From: Edaphochlamys debaryana
Taxonomy: Eukaryota > Chlorophyta > Chlorophyceae > Chlamydomonadales
DNA: 64,000 nt
Reading direction: 5' to 3'
NCBI GenBank assembly: GCA_016858145.1
Contig: JAEHOE010000006.1
Coordinates: forward strand, 930,001 to 994,000
Of the stretch, positions 1 to 11,600 are shown one piece after another. The position numbers and the translations under genes are program-made. Each line of letters opens with the position of its first letter. Position 1 is the first letter of the stretch. The notes under the pieces are model-generated. The model worked only from the letters and a program-made list of their open reading frames with translations, made no database searches and had not been told where the DNA came from.

Positions 1-365
1 GCCAGCGACCGAAAGCTGAGTGGAGCCCTCGATGTCTGCGGACAAGGGAGCACGGGTTGTACGGATAATCGGGTTAGTGCGCTCACCAGTTTGGGGCTTG
101 CAATCCAGCGGCCAAGGCAGCCCCGGCACAGCTGCACCATCCTGGCATCCGGTCTCCTGCTGCTCATGATCACACCACCAGGTGCACATGGTAGTCATGG
201 TGCTGAGCGTGCCGCCCCCGTGGCCCCTAGGTCAATACACCCGCACTGCACCCACCGTCCACCCCCCAAACCCCCCGGGCGAGCAGGCCGCCATATGCCT
301 CCCTGACCAGCACAAAGGGCAGCGTTTTGCGGGCACAGGCTAATCCTAGACGCTGCCAACCGCTT
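1..365. other. No gene recognised (left edge)
   Basis: I see no exon, RNA gene or repeat that I can support here. It lies downstream of the stop codon of the minus-strand gene that begins the window, so part of it is probably that gene's 3' untranslated region. Confidence 0.3.
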
Positions 366-1106
366 CTAGCCCCTCGGCGCACCCGTGACGACGAAGGCAA
401 GCTCCTTGCAGTCGGCGATGTTTTTCGTGGCGCGTGCGGCGGCCGGCCCGCTCGGCTCCAAGGCGAGGCTGGTGACCGTGACCAGGTTCTTTAGGTCACC
501 CCCCGCCTCATTCAATGCATTCCTGTGCTTCAACCTGAGCAGAACACAGGGTCAAAGACAGGTTGGGCCCTGCAATGGACATTTTGGCCGGGCGAACCCC
601 CAACCCCCGTGTTGCGGAAATGCTCCCCCCCACTGGTCAAGCCGACCAGCAACAACCGGCTGGACTCCATGTGGCGGCGCGATCGATCCACCACCTTCTT
701 ACCTCGCCCTGCTCCGCCACAGGTGCCAGGCGAAGGCTGCGAGCAAGAGGACAACTGCCCCCAGCACGCCGATTGGCACGCCCGCTGCGACCGGGTCCAC
801 CATTGCTGCAGGTGGCGCCGATGTGCATCACTGCAAAGCGCTGATGAATATAGCCATCCCGGGCGGGGCGGCCCTCCTCGTAGCCGCTGCGTCGCCGGCG
901 AGGCTTTAGCTGGGCTTTAGCCAGCCCCCCCTGCAGTTGCCGCCCATCGCCACGTCGTTATGCACCTCTCCGCAGCCGTAGACGAAGACGACTTTTGCTG
1001 GTCTGGAGGTCGACGCGGAGACAGTCAACGATTGCGTCCGCCCCGCAGCGCCGAGCCAGCACAGCTCCGGGCCGCCTATGCGCACACTGTGCAATAAGCT
1101 GATCAC
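366..1106 (-). CDS. Putative type I membrane protein, 3' exons only
   Basis: This is the C-terminal part of a protein I do not recognise. The last exon (366-534, stop at 366-368) reads in phase from the exon at 703-805. That exon encodes one hydrophobic helix (PVAAGVPIGVLGAVVLLLAA) followed by basic WHLWRSRAR, the usual stop-transfer order. The join uses a good GTAAG donor and a TGCTCAG acceptor, giving a soluble tail of about 55 residues that ends AFVVTGAPRG. Upstream, 906-1106 is open with a beta-rich, Cys-containing stretch (VVFVYGCGEVHNDVAMGGNC) that could be the outer domain, but I could not find a phase-consistent join to the TM exon. More exons may lie at 1316-1485 (two N-glycosylation sequons) and 1886-2140 (Cys-rich). 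The topology is inferred. The N-terminus and function are unknown. Confidence 0.35.
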
Positions 1107-2911
1107 TTCACAAGAAGGCTAAATGCGGGTCTAGTTCCTCGTTTGCGACAGTCCGGTGCACCGGTTGGGCGTGCAGTCAGCCGATAGCTTACGCGTCTTG
1201 TCAGGAAACTAATAGCAGGAACCCGCAAACGTGGTGGGAGAGGTGGAGGGAGTGCTCTGCTTGCTTTTATTCCAACTCCCGGTGGCCTAGTTTGTTCAGG
1301 GGGCGTGGGCTCAGCTCACGAATGGCCCATTGAGTGTAAGAAGTGAAGGTCAAGGCCACTGCCTTGCTGCGGGTGGAGGATGTGTAGTTCATGAGGGGAA
1401 CAGCACGCGTGGCGAATTTCCGCAATACCCACCAGCCATCGTCCTGGCCATCGAGAGAAGAAGTGAAGTTCGAACAAGCGAACACGACGCCTAAACGTGA
1501 ACGAGTGTCAACCGGAGCCCGCGAACCCGGAACCGTGAGCAGGAACGGGCACGCACCGCACAGTTACGCAGGCCCTGTACACGTTGCTTTGTAGCGCTGC
1601 CACCACTGTTCTCCCTCAGCACGCGTGGGCTGTTCGGCCCCCGCAGAAACCCCGACGGACGGACAATCCATCTCAGTGACTGCTGCGGTACGTCGGCGAA
1701 AGGAGAGGAGCCCAGTGTCATGCCGCACTCGCGTCACATGTGCTTGGCAGTGCTTGCACGCATGGGGCGCACCAGTATGGGGCGACGAAACGTACACGTG
1801 GCCGAACCCAGCCGAACCCCTCAGCTGCCCTCTGCTGCCTTTTGCAAGGACCAAGCCGCGATAGGACCACCGTCGGGGATGGCGTTCAGCCTCCAGAGAC
1901 TTGCTGTATCGTCTTCGCCGGGCAGGAGTGGATGTGTGTGTGGGTCTGCCGACGTGGGCATTTGCGCCGTGTTCGACACGGTACGGGGGCGCTCGGCCCT
2001 TCCGGCGGTGCAATCAGCGTGCAGGCGGAGCAGTCGGGCGCCACGCTGGCTGCCGTGCACACAGCGTCCCCCAGCTCGCTTTCAACACAATGCACTTCAC
2101 CTTTATAGGCCTGCACCTGACGAGTCTCTGTCACCTCCATCTGCAGCTAAGCTAGGCTACATGCTGGAGCAACCTGACCGGAGCACCCTTCACATGTTGC
2201 GGGTTCTTGACGAGGCTCGGGCTGTTCGTCTGCTACTCCGTAGGCCCCGTTGGGCTGGTGCAGTAACCGACTCAGCCCCGCAACATCACGGTCAGCAACG
2301 CCAGTAACGCCAGCATAGCCGCAAGCACAGCCGTGCTCAGCCGCACCCCCGGTCGTCTATACACGCCCGCATCGCCACCCCCCTGCACGGCTGCGCCACA
2401 CGCTTGCATGGCATGCGGCTACAAACCAGCTCCAATAGCATGAAAGTGTTGGCAGCCACCACCCCGGGGCCCAGAACTGCCAGAAGACCTTCATGGCACC
2501 ATCCGAGGAACTTAGTTGCCGGTGCACTCAGCATCCCCTCCCATTCCGCGAGAACACCACTCCTTCATCCGGACACCCCTCGGGCGCTTCCTCGGCTCCT
2601 GCCTCTTTCCTCCTTCTTACTGGCCCCGCACACCGGGTGTCCGCCGCTTGTCAGTTCCTGCGCGCGGCCTCGCGGCGACGAGGACGCATCCCGCATGCCC
2701 CCACTGCCGCCCTCGTCACTGCAGGTCCAACCCGCGAGTCCTCAGGTAGTGAGTGCACTCGGCTACCGGCACAAGACCACCACGCATCCCACGTGGCAGG
2801 CGCGGCCTGCCAGCCCACTGCTCACTCCAGCGCTGCCCTGTCTAGGTCCCAGCCACATGCCAGGACCTCTCTCGCCCTCGTCTCACCCCTACGCGACGCG
2901 CCCCCTCAGGC
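1107..2911. other. Unassigned region with possible upstream exons and a repeat copy
   Basis: It may contain further minus-strand exons of the gene ending at 366 (open stretches at 1316-1485 and 1886-2140), and it holds one copy of a dispersed repeat at 1627-1800. No family could be assigned. The right end is just past the PP2C stop codon. Confidence 0.3.
1627..1800 (+). repeat. Dispersed repeat, copy 1
   Basis: About 175 bp that matches 3411-3592 in the same orientation, with many substitutions and small gaps. The best shared blocks begin GCAGAAACCCCGACGGA and GTGACTGCTGCGGTACG, then AGGAGAGGAGCCCAGTG and GCAGTGCTTGCACGCA. No coding capacity or terminal repeat was recognised. It is probably a fragment of a short interspersed element. 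Confidence 0.6.
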
Positions 2912-5900
2912 TCAGGCTCCGAACCGCACCAGCAGCACGCTGCAGTTGTCCTTGCAGCGCTTCTCGCGAATGGCGATGTTGAGCAGCCGGTTGGTCACGG
3001 CCTGCGGGGGCCGCCGCACCAGTGAGAGAGTCACACGGGTTTAGGATGAACCAACGAGGGTGTATGCAGAAGACGCCGTGGCAGGGCACAGGCAGGGCAT
3101 CAGCTCGTCCCATGCAATCCCCCATACAGCTACCCCTGCCTCCCCAGCCCCCGAGCGCCTCACCTTGGGCGCCTGCCCCTCCGCCAGCAGGGCTTGCGCT
3201 GTGTCCACTGCCTCCTGGGCCCCGAACACCTGAGAGGCAGGGGCGGGGACGTGCTGGGAGAGGCTCTGACGTTGCGATGGGGCGAAGGCAGGGATAGAGG
3301 CGCGAGCTTTGTCGACCAGGCGGGCGGGCCGGCGTGTTCGGGGTCCGAGGGCTCAGAGATGCTCGGGGACAGTTGGCTTGGCTCGAGGAGGGCTGGAGAG
3401 GTCGATCGAGGGCTGTTCGGTCCCCCTCCCCGCAGAAACCCCGACGGATGGACAATCCGTCCGAGTGACTGCTGCGGTACGCCCCGCGAGGAGAGGAGCC
3501 CAGTGGGGGCACCGGACCCCCCACGAGTGTAGATGGCAGTGCTTGCACGCACGGGACACACCAATGTGGGGGGTACCAACGGAACGTAAACGACGAGAAT
3601 TATGTAGGCCCACGACCCCCAGAAGCAGCCGCAACCGAGCAGGGCCCCGCTCACCCCCCAGAAGCCGTCGCAGCCCAGCAGCAGGAAGCAGTCCCGCCCC
3701 GTCAACGGGAAGGCCGTCACGTCGGGCGAGGAGGAGCAGCCCAGCTGTGGCCGTGTGAAAGGCGCGGGAGGCGGTCAGAGAGGCGCACACGGTGCAATGG
3801 GTCGGGACCGGAGGGCACACGTCGAGCGCCGGGAGGTCTGGGACCAGGAGGCCGCGGGGCAAGGGGACCCGGAGGCACCGGGGCAAGCAGCCATGCACCT
3901 GGCAGAGCGTTGGGAGGCGGGGCATACCCGGCCAGGCACAAGCTATCAGCGCGCCGGCGCTGGCCGCACCTTCTTGAAAGCCGCGTCCCCGAAGGAGCGG
4001 GCGATCTGGATCCGCCCCGCCAGCCGCCCGTCCACCACCGTGCCACCGGCCTGGGCGCGGCAGGAGCAGGAGCCCCTCCCCCAGGGGCAGGGCAAGGAGT
4101 GAGTGGCCAGAGGAGAAGGAACCAGGCTAACAGTTCAGGGCCAGTGACGTGGGCTCTGGCCTGCAGTGCACGGCAAGCAGGGCCGCGCCGCTTACCTTCT
4201 CTATCCGCTGCCGCTCCAGGAGGGCTGCGGGAAGCGGCGGCAAAGGGGGGCATGCAGACGGGGTGTACTGGCAACCGTATCCCTTTGTTGATGCCATTAT
4301 GACCCTGGAGTCTGGTGTAACAGACAGCGCCACAGCGCGTCTGTAAACCACCGGCCGAAATTGTGGTAAACAGTGGCAAACCCAGGTTACAACCCATACG
4401 GTGACCGGCCAGGGTGCGGTCACGAAACCTTTGAAGCCATCCAAGCCATCGTCGTTGACTCGTGTTGTGGAAGGAAGTGTTCCGATGAGCATGGCAGCGA
4501 ACAGGGACAAAACCCCCACTTACGCTTGCTCATTGCAACCTCGTATACCGGTAAACCGGCAACCCACAATTATACGAACCTTTCCAACCCGCCCGAACCC
4601 GCCGTACCAAACGCCACAAGCGCCTCGGCTGGGCCCATTGTGTTCTTCTCATAGCCTGTGTCTTCCTTGCGTTTAGCCCCGCGCAGGGTTTATTGTTCAG
4701 CATCCGGCCCCACGCACCCGTGTGCTCCTTGGTGAGGACCAGGGCCTTGGGCTTGGCGGGCGCAGCGGAGCCGGCAGGGGGCTGCAGGGGCGTCGAGGAT
4801 CGGGGTGGCTGGCCGCAGTAAACGCAAAGAACAATCCCCTCGAAGCTTACGCCATTTGCACTCCCTGCTACAATCGCGACCAACCTTGTCAGGAAGGCGT
4901 GCTAGGACGCACTGCACACCGGAGGCCGGGAAGGGGTGTGGCAGTCAAAATGCGCAGCTCTATAAGTCATGGTTGGGGCCCCATCACATGCAGGATCGCC
5001 CAGCACCCTTTACTGCGCGCCCTGTCACCCTGGACCTCAATCCCTAGGGAGCTGGGAAGCCCCTTCGGCCCCACCAAGGCCCGCGCCCCTGCCCCTGCTC
5101 GCCTTGGCGTCCCCCACGTTGGCCACCAGCACCAGCTCCTGCAGCACCCACACGGCCACCGCGCAGGCGCCGTCCTGTTGGATGAGGAGGGGAGAGAGGC
5201 GGCGTGAGGCGGGACGGCGGGGCAAGGTGGGGTTAGGGCGGGGGAAAGGGAATACACAGCAATTGGCAGGACACGTTTGCGGAGCTTGCCCCCGCCATGC
5301 ACAAGGCTCGTTCACACAAGTCCCGCCCTCACCGCCCATTGCTTTGCTGCGCATTCCTTAAGTAGTAGCTCGTCAGTCGACTTGAATCCCTGCAGCACAG
5401 AGAAATGAGGTCGGCTTGCATCAAAACACAAGCTTCGCGAGTAGGGCCAGCACGATCTGTATCGCACCAATCTCTACGTGTCGATCGCAACGTGAGCGCA
5501 GCGGCAGCTGGCGGCATGGAGGGAGCGCTGGCGATCGTCGGGTCGCTCGGCATCGTGGGCGGAACGCTCTTCGCTGCGCTCTACGTTATCGAGAAGCAAT
5601 CAAAGGTGCTGGAAGGCGGGACTGGGGGGAGCGACGGTGGGCCTGCATGCCTGACCGACGAAGCTCCCCGCCCCCTTGCCTCGCGCCCTTCCCTTTTGCA
5701 CCAACGTCTTGCTCCCGCGCTGCTCCTCCCTTCCCGAATCACAGGAGCCCCTTAACCGCCAAATTGAGCGCCTCAAAGAGACCATCCGGGAAAAGGACCA
5801 GGAGCTCAAGAGTGCCCGGGCGGATGTGGTCAAGGCCCAGGAGGTGAGCGCCGTGATATGCCCAGCCTCGAGTGCCCTTACCTGAAAGCATCAGGTGGAG

Positions 5901-7911
5901 GACGCTACACATCCTCCGCCCAATACCTTCAGCCCTCCAGAAGCCCACCCATAACTCGTCCACACCCGCCCCTTCCACGCGGCCACCCGCGCCACCCCAG
6001 CTGGCCAAGGAGAACGACCTGTACCGCAAGCGGTACGAGGACGCCTCTCGGGACATCCTCAAGCTGGAGCGAGCACTGGAGCTACGGGTGGGCCGCCAGG
6101 CAGGGGGCTGGCCGGGATGTAGGACAGCACAGTAGCCTTTGGGTGCCGTTGCAACTAGAAGACGCTCATGGTGGCCACGACCGCAACGGAGTGAGGAGGG
6201 GCGTGAATCGGAAGCAACACAAGCGGGGCGCCTCGCCCAACGTCCTGTCTTCTCCCCCTGCCCCGCCCTCCCCCAGGACGGGCAGCTGGAGTCCTTCATG
6301 AATGTGGCGCAGCGGCAGATCGCGTACCTGGAGAGCCAGGTCCGGGACCTGCAGAAGCCCGAGTGAGCCCCCCCGACGGTGCCAAAGCCACCCAGCCAAT
6401 CAGCCATCTAGCGGGCCAGCTCACGTGGCAGCCGTTCGCCCACCGTCCATCCCAACCAAGAAGGAGCCGACGCAGGAGGAGCAGCGGCCAGCCCTCCGCT
6501 CGCAGCCCGCCACGCCTAGCTGGGCCCGCGCCCTGGTGGAGACGGTCTGACGCCCGTGACGCGGCATGGGTCCTGTGGCCGCACGGCCGGCTGCCCGGAG
6601 CCGGCCCAGCCGGTGCGGATCCCCTCCGGCTTGTGCCCCCTGCCGCGGCTTCCGCTCTGCGCTCCACGCCGCAGCCTCCTTCCCATGGCCCGGTCCTCCA
6701 CCGCCAGCAGTGCGGGGCTCGACGGCCTCCGCGCCCAGGCCCGGGACCGGACCCTCGCCCCAGTTGCGGACCCCGACCCACCTCCACAACGGCCGCTTTG
6801 CACGCCTTAGCGTCTGGCTTGCCGTCCGCTCCCAGGCCCTGCGGATCGGCGTGGTGGGGGTGGCGCCATGGAATGGATGGGGCGGCCGTGCCACGATGGC
6901 GACCGGCCTCTTTTGGCACGGTGTTGGAGCGTGCTCCACCATGTTGTAAGCAACGCTGATGTATCGAGCCGTGTGCCAGTCCAGCAGCGGCACACCGCCA
7001 TGTAGCTGCAATGTTGCAGCCGCAACCAGCGCCAACCGCACCCAACAGGGCCCCCAACCCATCGCGCTGTCAGCCAACCGCCCCTCCATCCGCCCCTACC
7101 TTGCTCAGCAGCCCCGCCTTGAGCACCGCCGCGTGCAGCCCCGCCGCCGCGAAGGAGGCGCACTGCGCCCCTCCGTGCCCGTCGAAGACGCTGAAGTGCG
7201 AAAGTCTGAGGGGGTCAGCCGCAGCCATGGGGCAAGAGTAGGGGAGGGAGGGCAGGGGTGTAGGGGAGACACGGCCCGATTGGGTTGTGGAAACAGCCCG
7301 ACGTGCGGCGGCGGTGGGGTCATGTATCCTCCTCCCTTGGCCTTATACCAAGGCCACCAAGGCCTTGTACTTTACTAGTACGCCGCCCTGCCCGCCGCGC
7401 CCCCGTCCCCGCCTCCCCACCTGCACCCCGCCGGCGCCCCCCCGGGCCGCGCGTCCAGCTGCATGACGCACACGTCCTCCATGGTCTGGCGGCAGCCCTT
7501 GTCCTCCGAGAAGGCCGCCGACAGGGCCGAGCCGGATTGGGCGGGGAGCGTGGGGGGCGGAGAGGGCGATCCCGACTTGGCCGCCGCGGGCTGGGGCGCG
7601 GCACTGGTGGCAGCGCCATCCGAGCCTCCACTTTCTCTAGAAGCTTCTGGAGTGGTCAAGGCGGGGAGGGGGGCAAGTGTGCTCGAGGTGGAAGGCTAAG
7701 AGGTGCGGGGGCTGCGGCAGGTGCCGGCGGGGGCGGACGATGGTGAGCGGGATTCGTCCTCACCCGCGGCTGCGGGCTGCTCGGCCCCCTCCACGCGAGC
7801 CCTCTTTGCAGCTGGCTCGTCTCCTGAAGCTGGAACCTGCTCCGCGGCGCGCTCCGCTCTGGCCTCCTGCGCCATGTCAGTCGCTTTGCCGCTGTCCACC
7901 TCCTCTGTCAT
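2912..7911 (-). CDS. PP2C-type Ser/Thr phosphatase, ILKAP-like
   Basis: A metal-dependent protein phosphatase that removes phosphate from Ser/Thr. Eleven exons join in phase (7764-7911, 7421-7646, 7100-7205, 5333-5389, 5103-5174, 4718-4781, 4196-4224, 3970-4050, 3655-3744, 3164-3229, 2912-3001) to give 342 residues. Family motifs appear in order: KGCRQTMED near the domain start, the metal-binding FDGHGG, DGACAVAVW, VANVGDAK, ERQRIEKAGGTVVDGRLAGR, IARSFGD, PDVTAF, CDGFWGVF and the C-terminal KDNCSVLLV (DN metal ligand). The CDG-F-x-VF pattern and the acidic N-terminal tail with a basic KRAR cluster, a possible nuclear signal, resemble animal ILKAP. The 5103 exon seems to use a GC donor. Intron 3 (5390-7099) contains a whole gene on the other strand. 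The start is the first ATG of the open exon. The family call is firm; the ILKAP subtype is likely. Confidence 0.88.
3411..3592 (+). repeat. Dispersed repeat, copy 2
   Basis: Second copy of the element at 1627-1800, same orientation, sitting inside the PP2C intron between the exons at 3164-3229 and 3655-3744. It presumably has no coding role. Confidence 0.6.
5516..6366 (+). CDS. Small TM/coiled-coil protein nested in the PP2C intron
   Basis: A 121-residue protein I do not recognise. Four exons (5516-5605, 5745-5843, 6001-6087, 6277-6366) are joined by GT-AG introns, all in phase 0. Residues about 4-24 form one hydrophobic helix (LAIVGSLGIVGGTLFAALYV). The rest, from about residue 31, is charged and helical with heptad-like spacing (IERLKETIREKDQELKSA, then LYRKRYEDASRDILKLERAL) and ends LESQVRDLQKPE. 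This suggests a tail anchored by its N-terminus with a coiled coil for dimerisation or tethering. It lies wholly within the third intron of the minus-strand PP2C gene. Exon-intron structure and codon usage look normal, so I take it as a real gene. The organelle and function are unknown. Confidence 0.72.
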
Positions 7912-8653
7912 CCTTGGCTAGTCCACAGTGGTCCTGGCCTCGATTATGGCGGATGGCGCTGAGCAACAGCCGGGTTCCGTATTGGAAGCGCGCGGAAGGT
8001 TTGGCGTCTCCTCTACAGAAAGAAGTCCCAGTGGCAATTGTACTGTGAACAACATACACTATACCTGAACTTGTGCTGCTCTCTATTGCGCTTGAACGCC
8101 CGAGAGCTTCGGCTTCATCAAACTAGGTTGTCGCGAAGCAGCTTTCCACCAGACACCATATGGCGTGACGATTGTGTAGGAGCTGATGCTATGGAGAGCT
8201 TGCTGTCCTCTTAGGTGCGCTCCGTGGCTTGCAGCGGGCAGCGACCCACGGGTAACCGTCGCGGCTTTCCGGGCGAGCCAGCTGCTGGGTCAGACCTAGT
8301 TGCGATCCCTATGACAGCAATGCTGTGGCGCGGTCTCTGTGGCGCTTTGTCTGCGACGCATTGGGGCTCGGCAACCGTCACAGCAGGGCCTCGCGAACTC
8401 ACTTGTTGTCGCACTTGCAGCCTGTTGTAAGCACTGCTTTTATCACTGGACATTCGCGGCTCGCGTGTGCTCCCTTGACGGCTGTCTTGCCCCCCCTCCT
8501 CTCCCCCTCTCCCCTCACCACCCTGGTGCTGCCTCCTTTGCCTGCGGCAGCTGGAGAGCCCGCACGGCTTCAAACTGAGTGAGGAGTCCTAGCCTTACAG
8601 TTGGCAACCAACGCTAAGCGGTTCAAGCGGCCAAGGCTGCCGCCGACCTGTCC

Positions 8654-11600
8654 ATGGCCGGCACCAGCCCCGCCTACGGGCTGCGCAAGGGCGTCCAGCC
8701 GGGGCGGGAGTTCCCGGCTTGGCAAGAGAGCGACGTTGTGGGGGGCGGCTTTCGGTGAGTGTCAAGGCAGGACGCTCGTCCTTAACAACAGTTGGACCCC
8801 ACAGATCGAGTCCCCTGAAGCCCCCTGACTGCTCCTCCACTTCCCTCCCCGCACAGCGTCTCCAACTTCCCGGGTAACGCGGGCTACAACCGGCACCTGG
8901 CCGGCCAGCCCCCCCGCCGCCAGCCGCCCGAGCAGCTGGACCCCCGCCTGCTGGCGGAGCTGGCCCGGCAGCGCGTGGTGCAGCGGGCCAACACTTACGC
9001 GCAGGTGGGGCCGGGGCGGGCTGCAGGGGGAGGAGTGCAGGGGGGCTCAAAGGGGCGGAGCGCGGAGGGGAGGGGGCCAGAGGGGTCGAGCAAACGGACA
9101 CGGGAGGAGCACGAGAGCGCTGTCTGGCGGTCTGCGCAGACTGCTTGGGCGCTGCTTGCCCAAGGCAGCAAGGTTGAGCGAGCGAGCGCAAGAGGCCGCC
9201 GAGGTCGCTGCTCTCGACCACGCCGAGGCCCCACGCCGATGGCGGTCCCACCACACCCCGCCCCCGCCCTCCCCTGCCTCCGCCCCGGCCCTGCCTTGCT
9301 GCGGTCCCCAGCATGCGAAAAGCAGCTTGAACTCACTCAGCGCCCTCCGCGCCGTCCCGCCCTCCGCAGCACGGCGCCTACGTCTACCATGAGGTGACTC
9401 CCTACGAGGGGGAGCAGTACCACGGCCCGCACCCGCACATGCCGCCCGCGGACATGCGGGCCGCCTACCCCGCCCCCACCGCCGCCGCCTACCAGCCGAG
9501 TGTAAGGGGCAGCGGCACCTACCCCCCACAGCCGCCCCCGCACCCCGGCGCAAGCTACCCGCCACGGCAGCCATCGGGTGCGGCAGTGTACGGCAGCAGC
9601 GGCGGGTACGGCGGTACGGACCCGGCGGCGGCGGCCGCCATGGCCGCCTACGCGCAGGCGCAGCAGGCGATGGCGGCAGCGGCGGCAGCGGTGGCAGCGG
9701 CTGGGCTGTCGTACCCTGGCCCCGGGGGGCCGCCGGCGCCAGCGGGACAGCCTGGCTACCCTCCCCAGGTGAGCCATACCAGTATGAAAAACGACCGGCT
9801 TGGGCTGTGAGTGCAAGGCTTCACATCTCGGGCTCCAGGGGGTGTGCGACGGGGGTATGGTGCCCCCGCCACATGCAAGTGCGTTTGCTCCTCGACAACC
9901 CCTAAACGCCGCCCCTCGCAGGTGCCCTACGCTCCCCCTCCCCCGGCGCACATGACCACAACCGTGTTCGCCTCCCAGGACCGCCTCGCGCAGCAGCCCC
10001 CGCAGCCGCAGCACGCACAGCAGGCGGCGCGGCAGCCGCCTCCGCACGCCCAGCAGGCCGCACCGTACCCCCCGCAGCAGCCCTACCCGCCCACGCAGCG
10101 ACCCCCCCAGGCCCCGCCCATGCCCCCACCCGAGGCCGAGGAGCCGCCCGACTCTCCCCTCAAGGGCGTAGTGCAGGCGGGCAGGGCGGCGGCGGCGGCG
10201 GCGGCGGCAGGGCCGTCGCGCGTCGCTGCCGGGACGACGGCGGCGGGGCAGGTGGCGGCAGCGGAGGCGTGGCTCAAGGCGACGGCTGACGCCGAGCGGG
10301 GTCCTGACGGTGACGGCGGCGCTGATCGAGGCGACGGCGACGGCGGGTACGACAGCGGTGGCGGCGGCGGCGGCGGTGACGTCACGCTCATGCCCCACGA
10401 CACGCCAGGCAACGGCGCGGCGGAGGCGGGTGGCGGAGGCGGCTACGGCGGCTACGGCGCGGAGGCGGAGCCGCCGACGCCCAACGCCGCCTCCGCCGCC
10501 GTCGATACCTCCGCCGAGCGGCCCTTCCGCACCGCCGCCGTCTCGCGCGAGCCCTCCCGGCCCCCTTCCCGCGAAGCCTCCCGGGATGTGTCTCGTGAGC
10601 CCTCCCGTGCCGTGTCGCGGACTAGCAGCCTCAACAGCCGCCGCGGCGGTGCCTCCGCTGCCGCCCCGGGTGCCGCCGAGGAAGGGACCGGTGCTGACGC
10701 CGAGCCCGCGCTGCAGGTGGAGCCGCCGGCCTACCGGCCAGGGGACTCCATCCAGGGCCCCCTGCCCGGAGGGAGCAGCCCTAGGTGCGGCGGCGGGAAC
10801 ACGTGGGAGGGGCGGGAGCGTGTTGGAGGGGCCGGGGTGGGTGGGTGGAGACCTTTCGTGTGTGTGGTGAGTCTCTGACTCCAATCCGCTTTGGCTTTTT
10901 CCACGTACGGCCAGGCTGTAGTTGCTCCGTGTGGACTGGACCTGATGCCCCCCCCCCCATATCCTTCTCCGGCTGCTGCTTTCCTTGTATCCTCAGGATC
11001 CCAGACCGGCCCCCCGCGGCCCCCACGGCCCCCGCCCCCGCCGTGGTCTCTGCCAGCGTGGCCTCCGCCCCGCCCCGCCCCCCCCTGCCCTACCAACACG
11101 CCATGGCCGCGCAGACGCCCCGCAGACCCGCCTCCGCTGGCGGCCCCGCGCCGCCGCCAGCAGCGACGGCGGCGGCAGGTGGCGGCGGCGGCGGCTATCC
11201 CGTGTTGGTGCGGGACGCCGGACGCACACCGGCGCAGGCGTACGGGTACGGCTCGGCGGCGGCCTCGGGCGGCGGCAGGGTGTCGGCGGAGGCTGCGGCC
11301 GCCGCCGCCAGGGCCGCCACGGATGCCGTCGCGGCTGCTGCTGCTGCGGCGGCGGCGGCAGGGGTGCCGTACACGCCGCCGGACGCGCCCCGCTGGGAGT
11401 CGAGCAAGCCGGTCGAAGGCGACGCCGGCTACGTGCAGTGAGCGCGGGGCGGGCATGACGGCATGGCGGCCTAGGGTCTGCGCCCCTGTCAGCCCTCATC
11501 ATCCGGATCCCGTATTGTTGGGTGTGCTGCAGGGGCCTTGGTGCGACCAGCGTCCCCCGACCTGCCTTGCGCGCACCTTTGCCTCCATTTACCGCCCGAC

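Noticed and set aside
9337..10884. 515-codon open frame on the minus strand
   Set aside because: It is the reverse of the Pro/Ala/Gly-rich exons of the large plus-strand gene. Arg-rich nonsense composition and no motifs; open only because of the high GC content.
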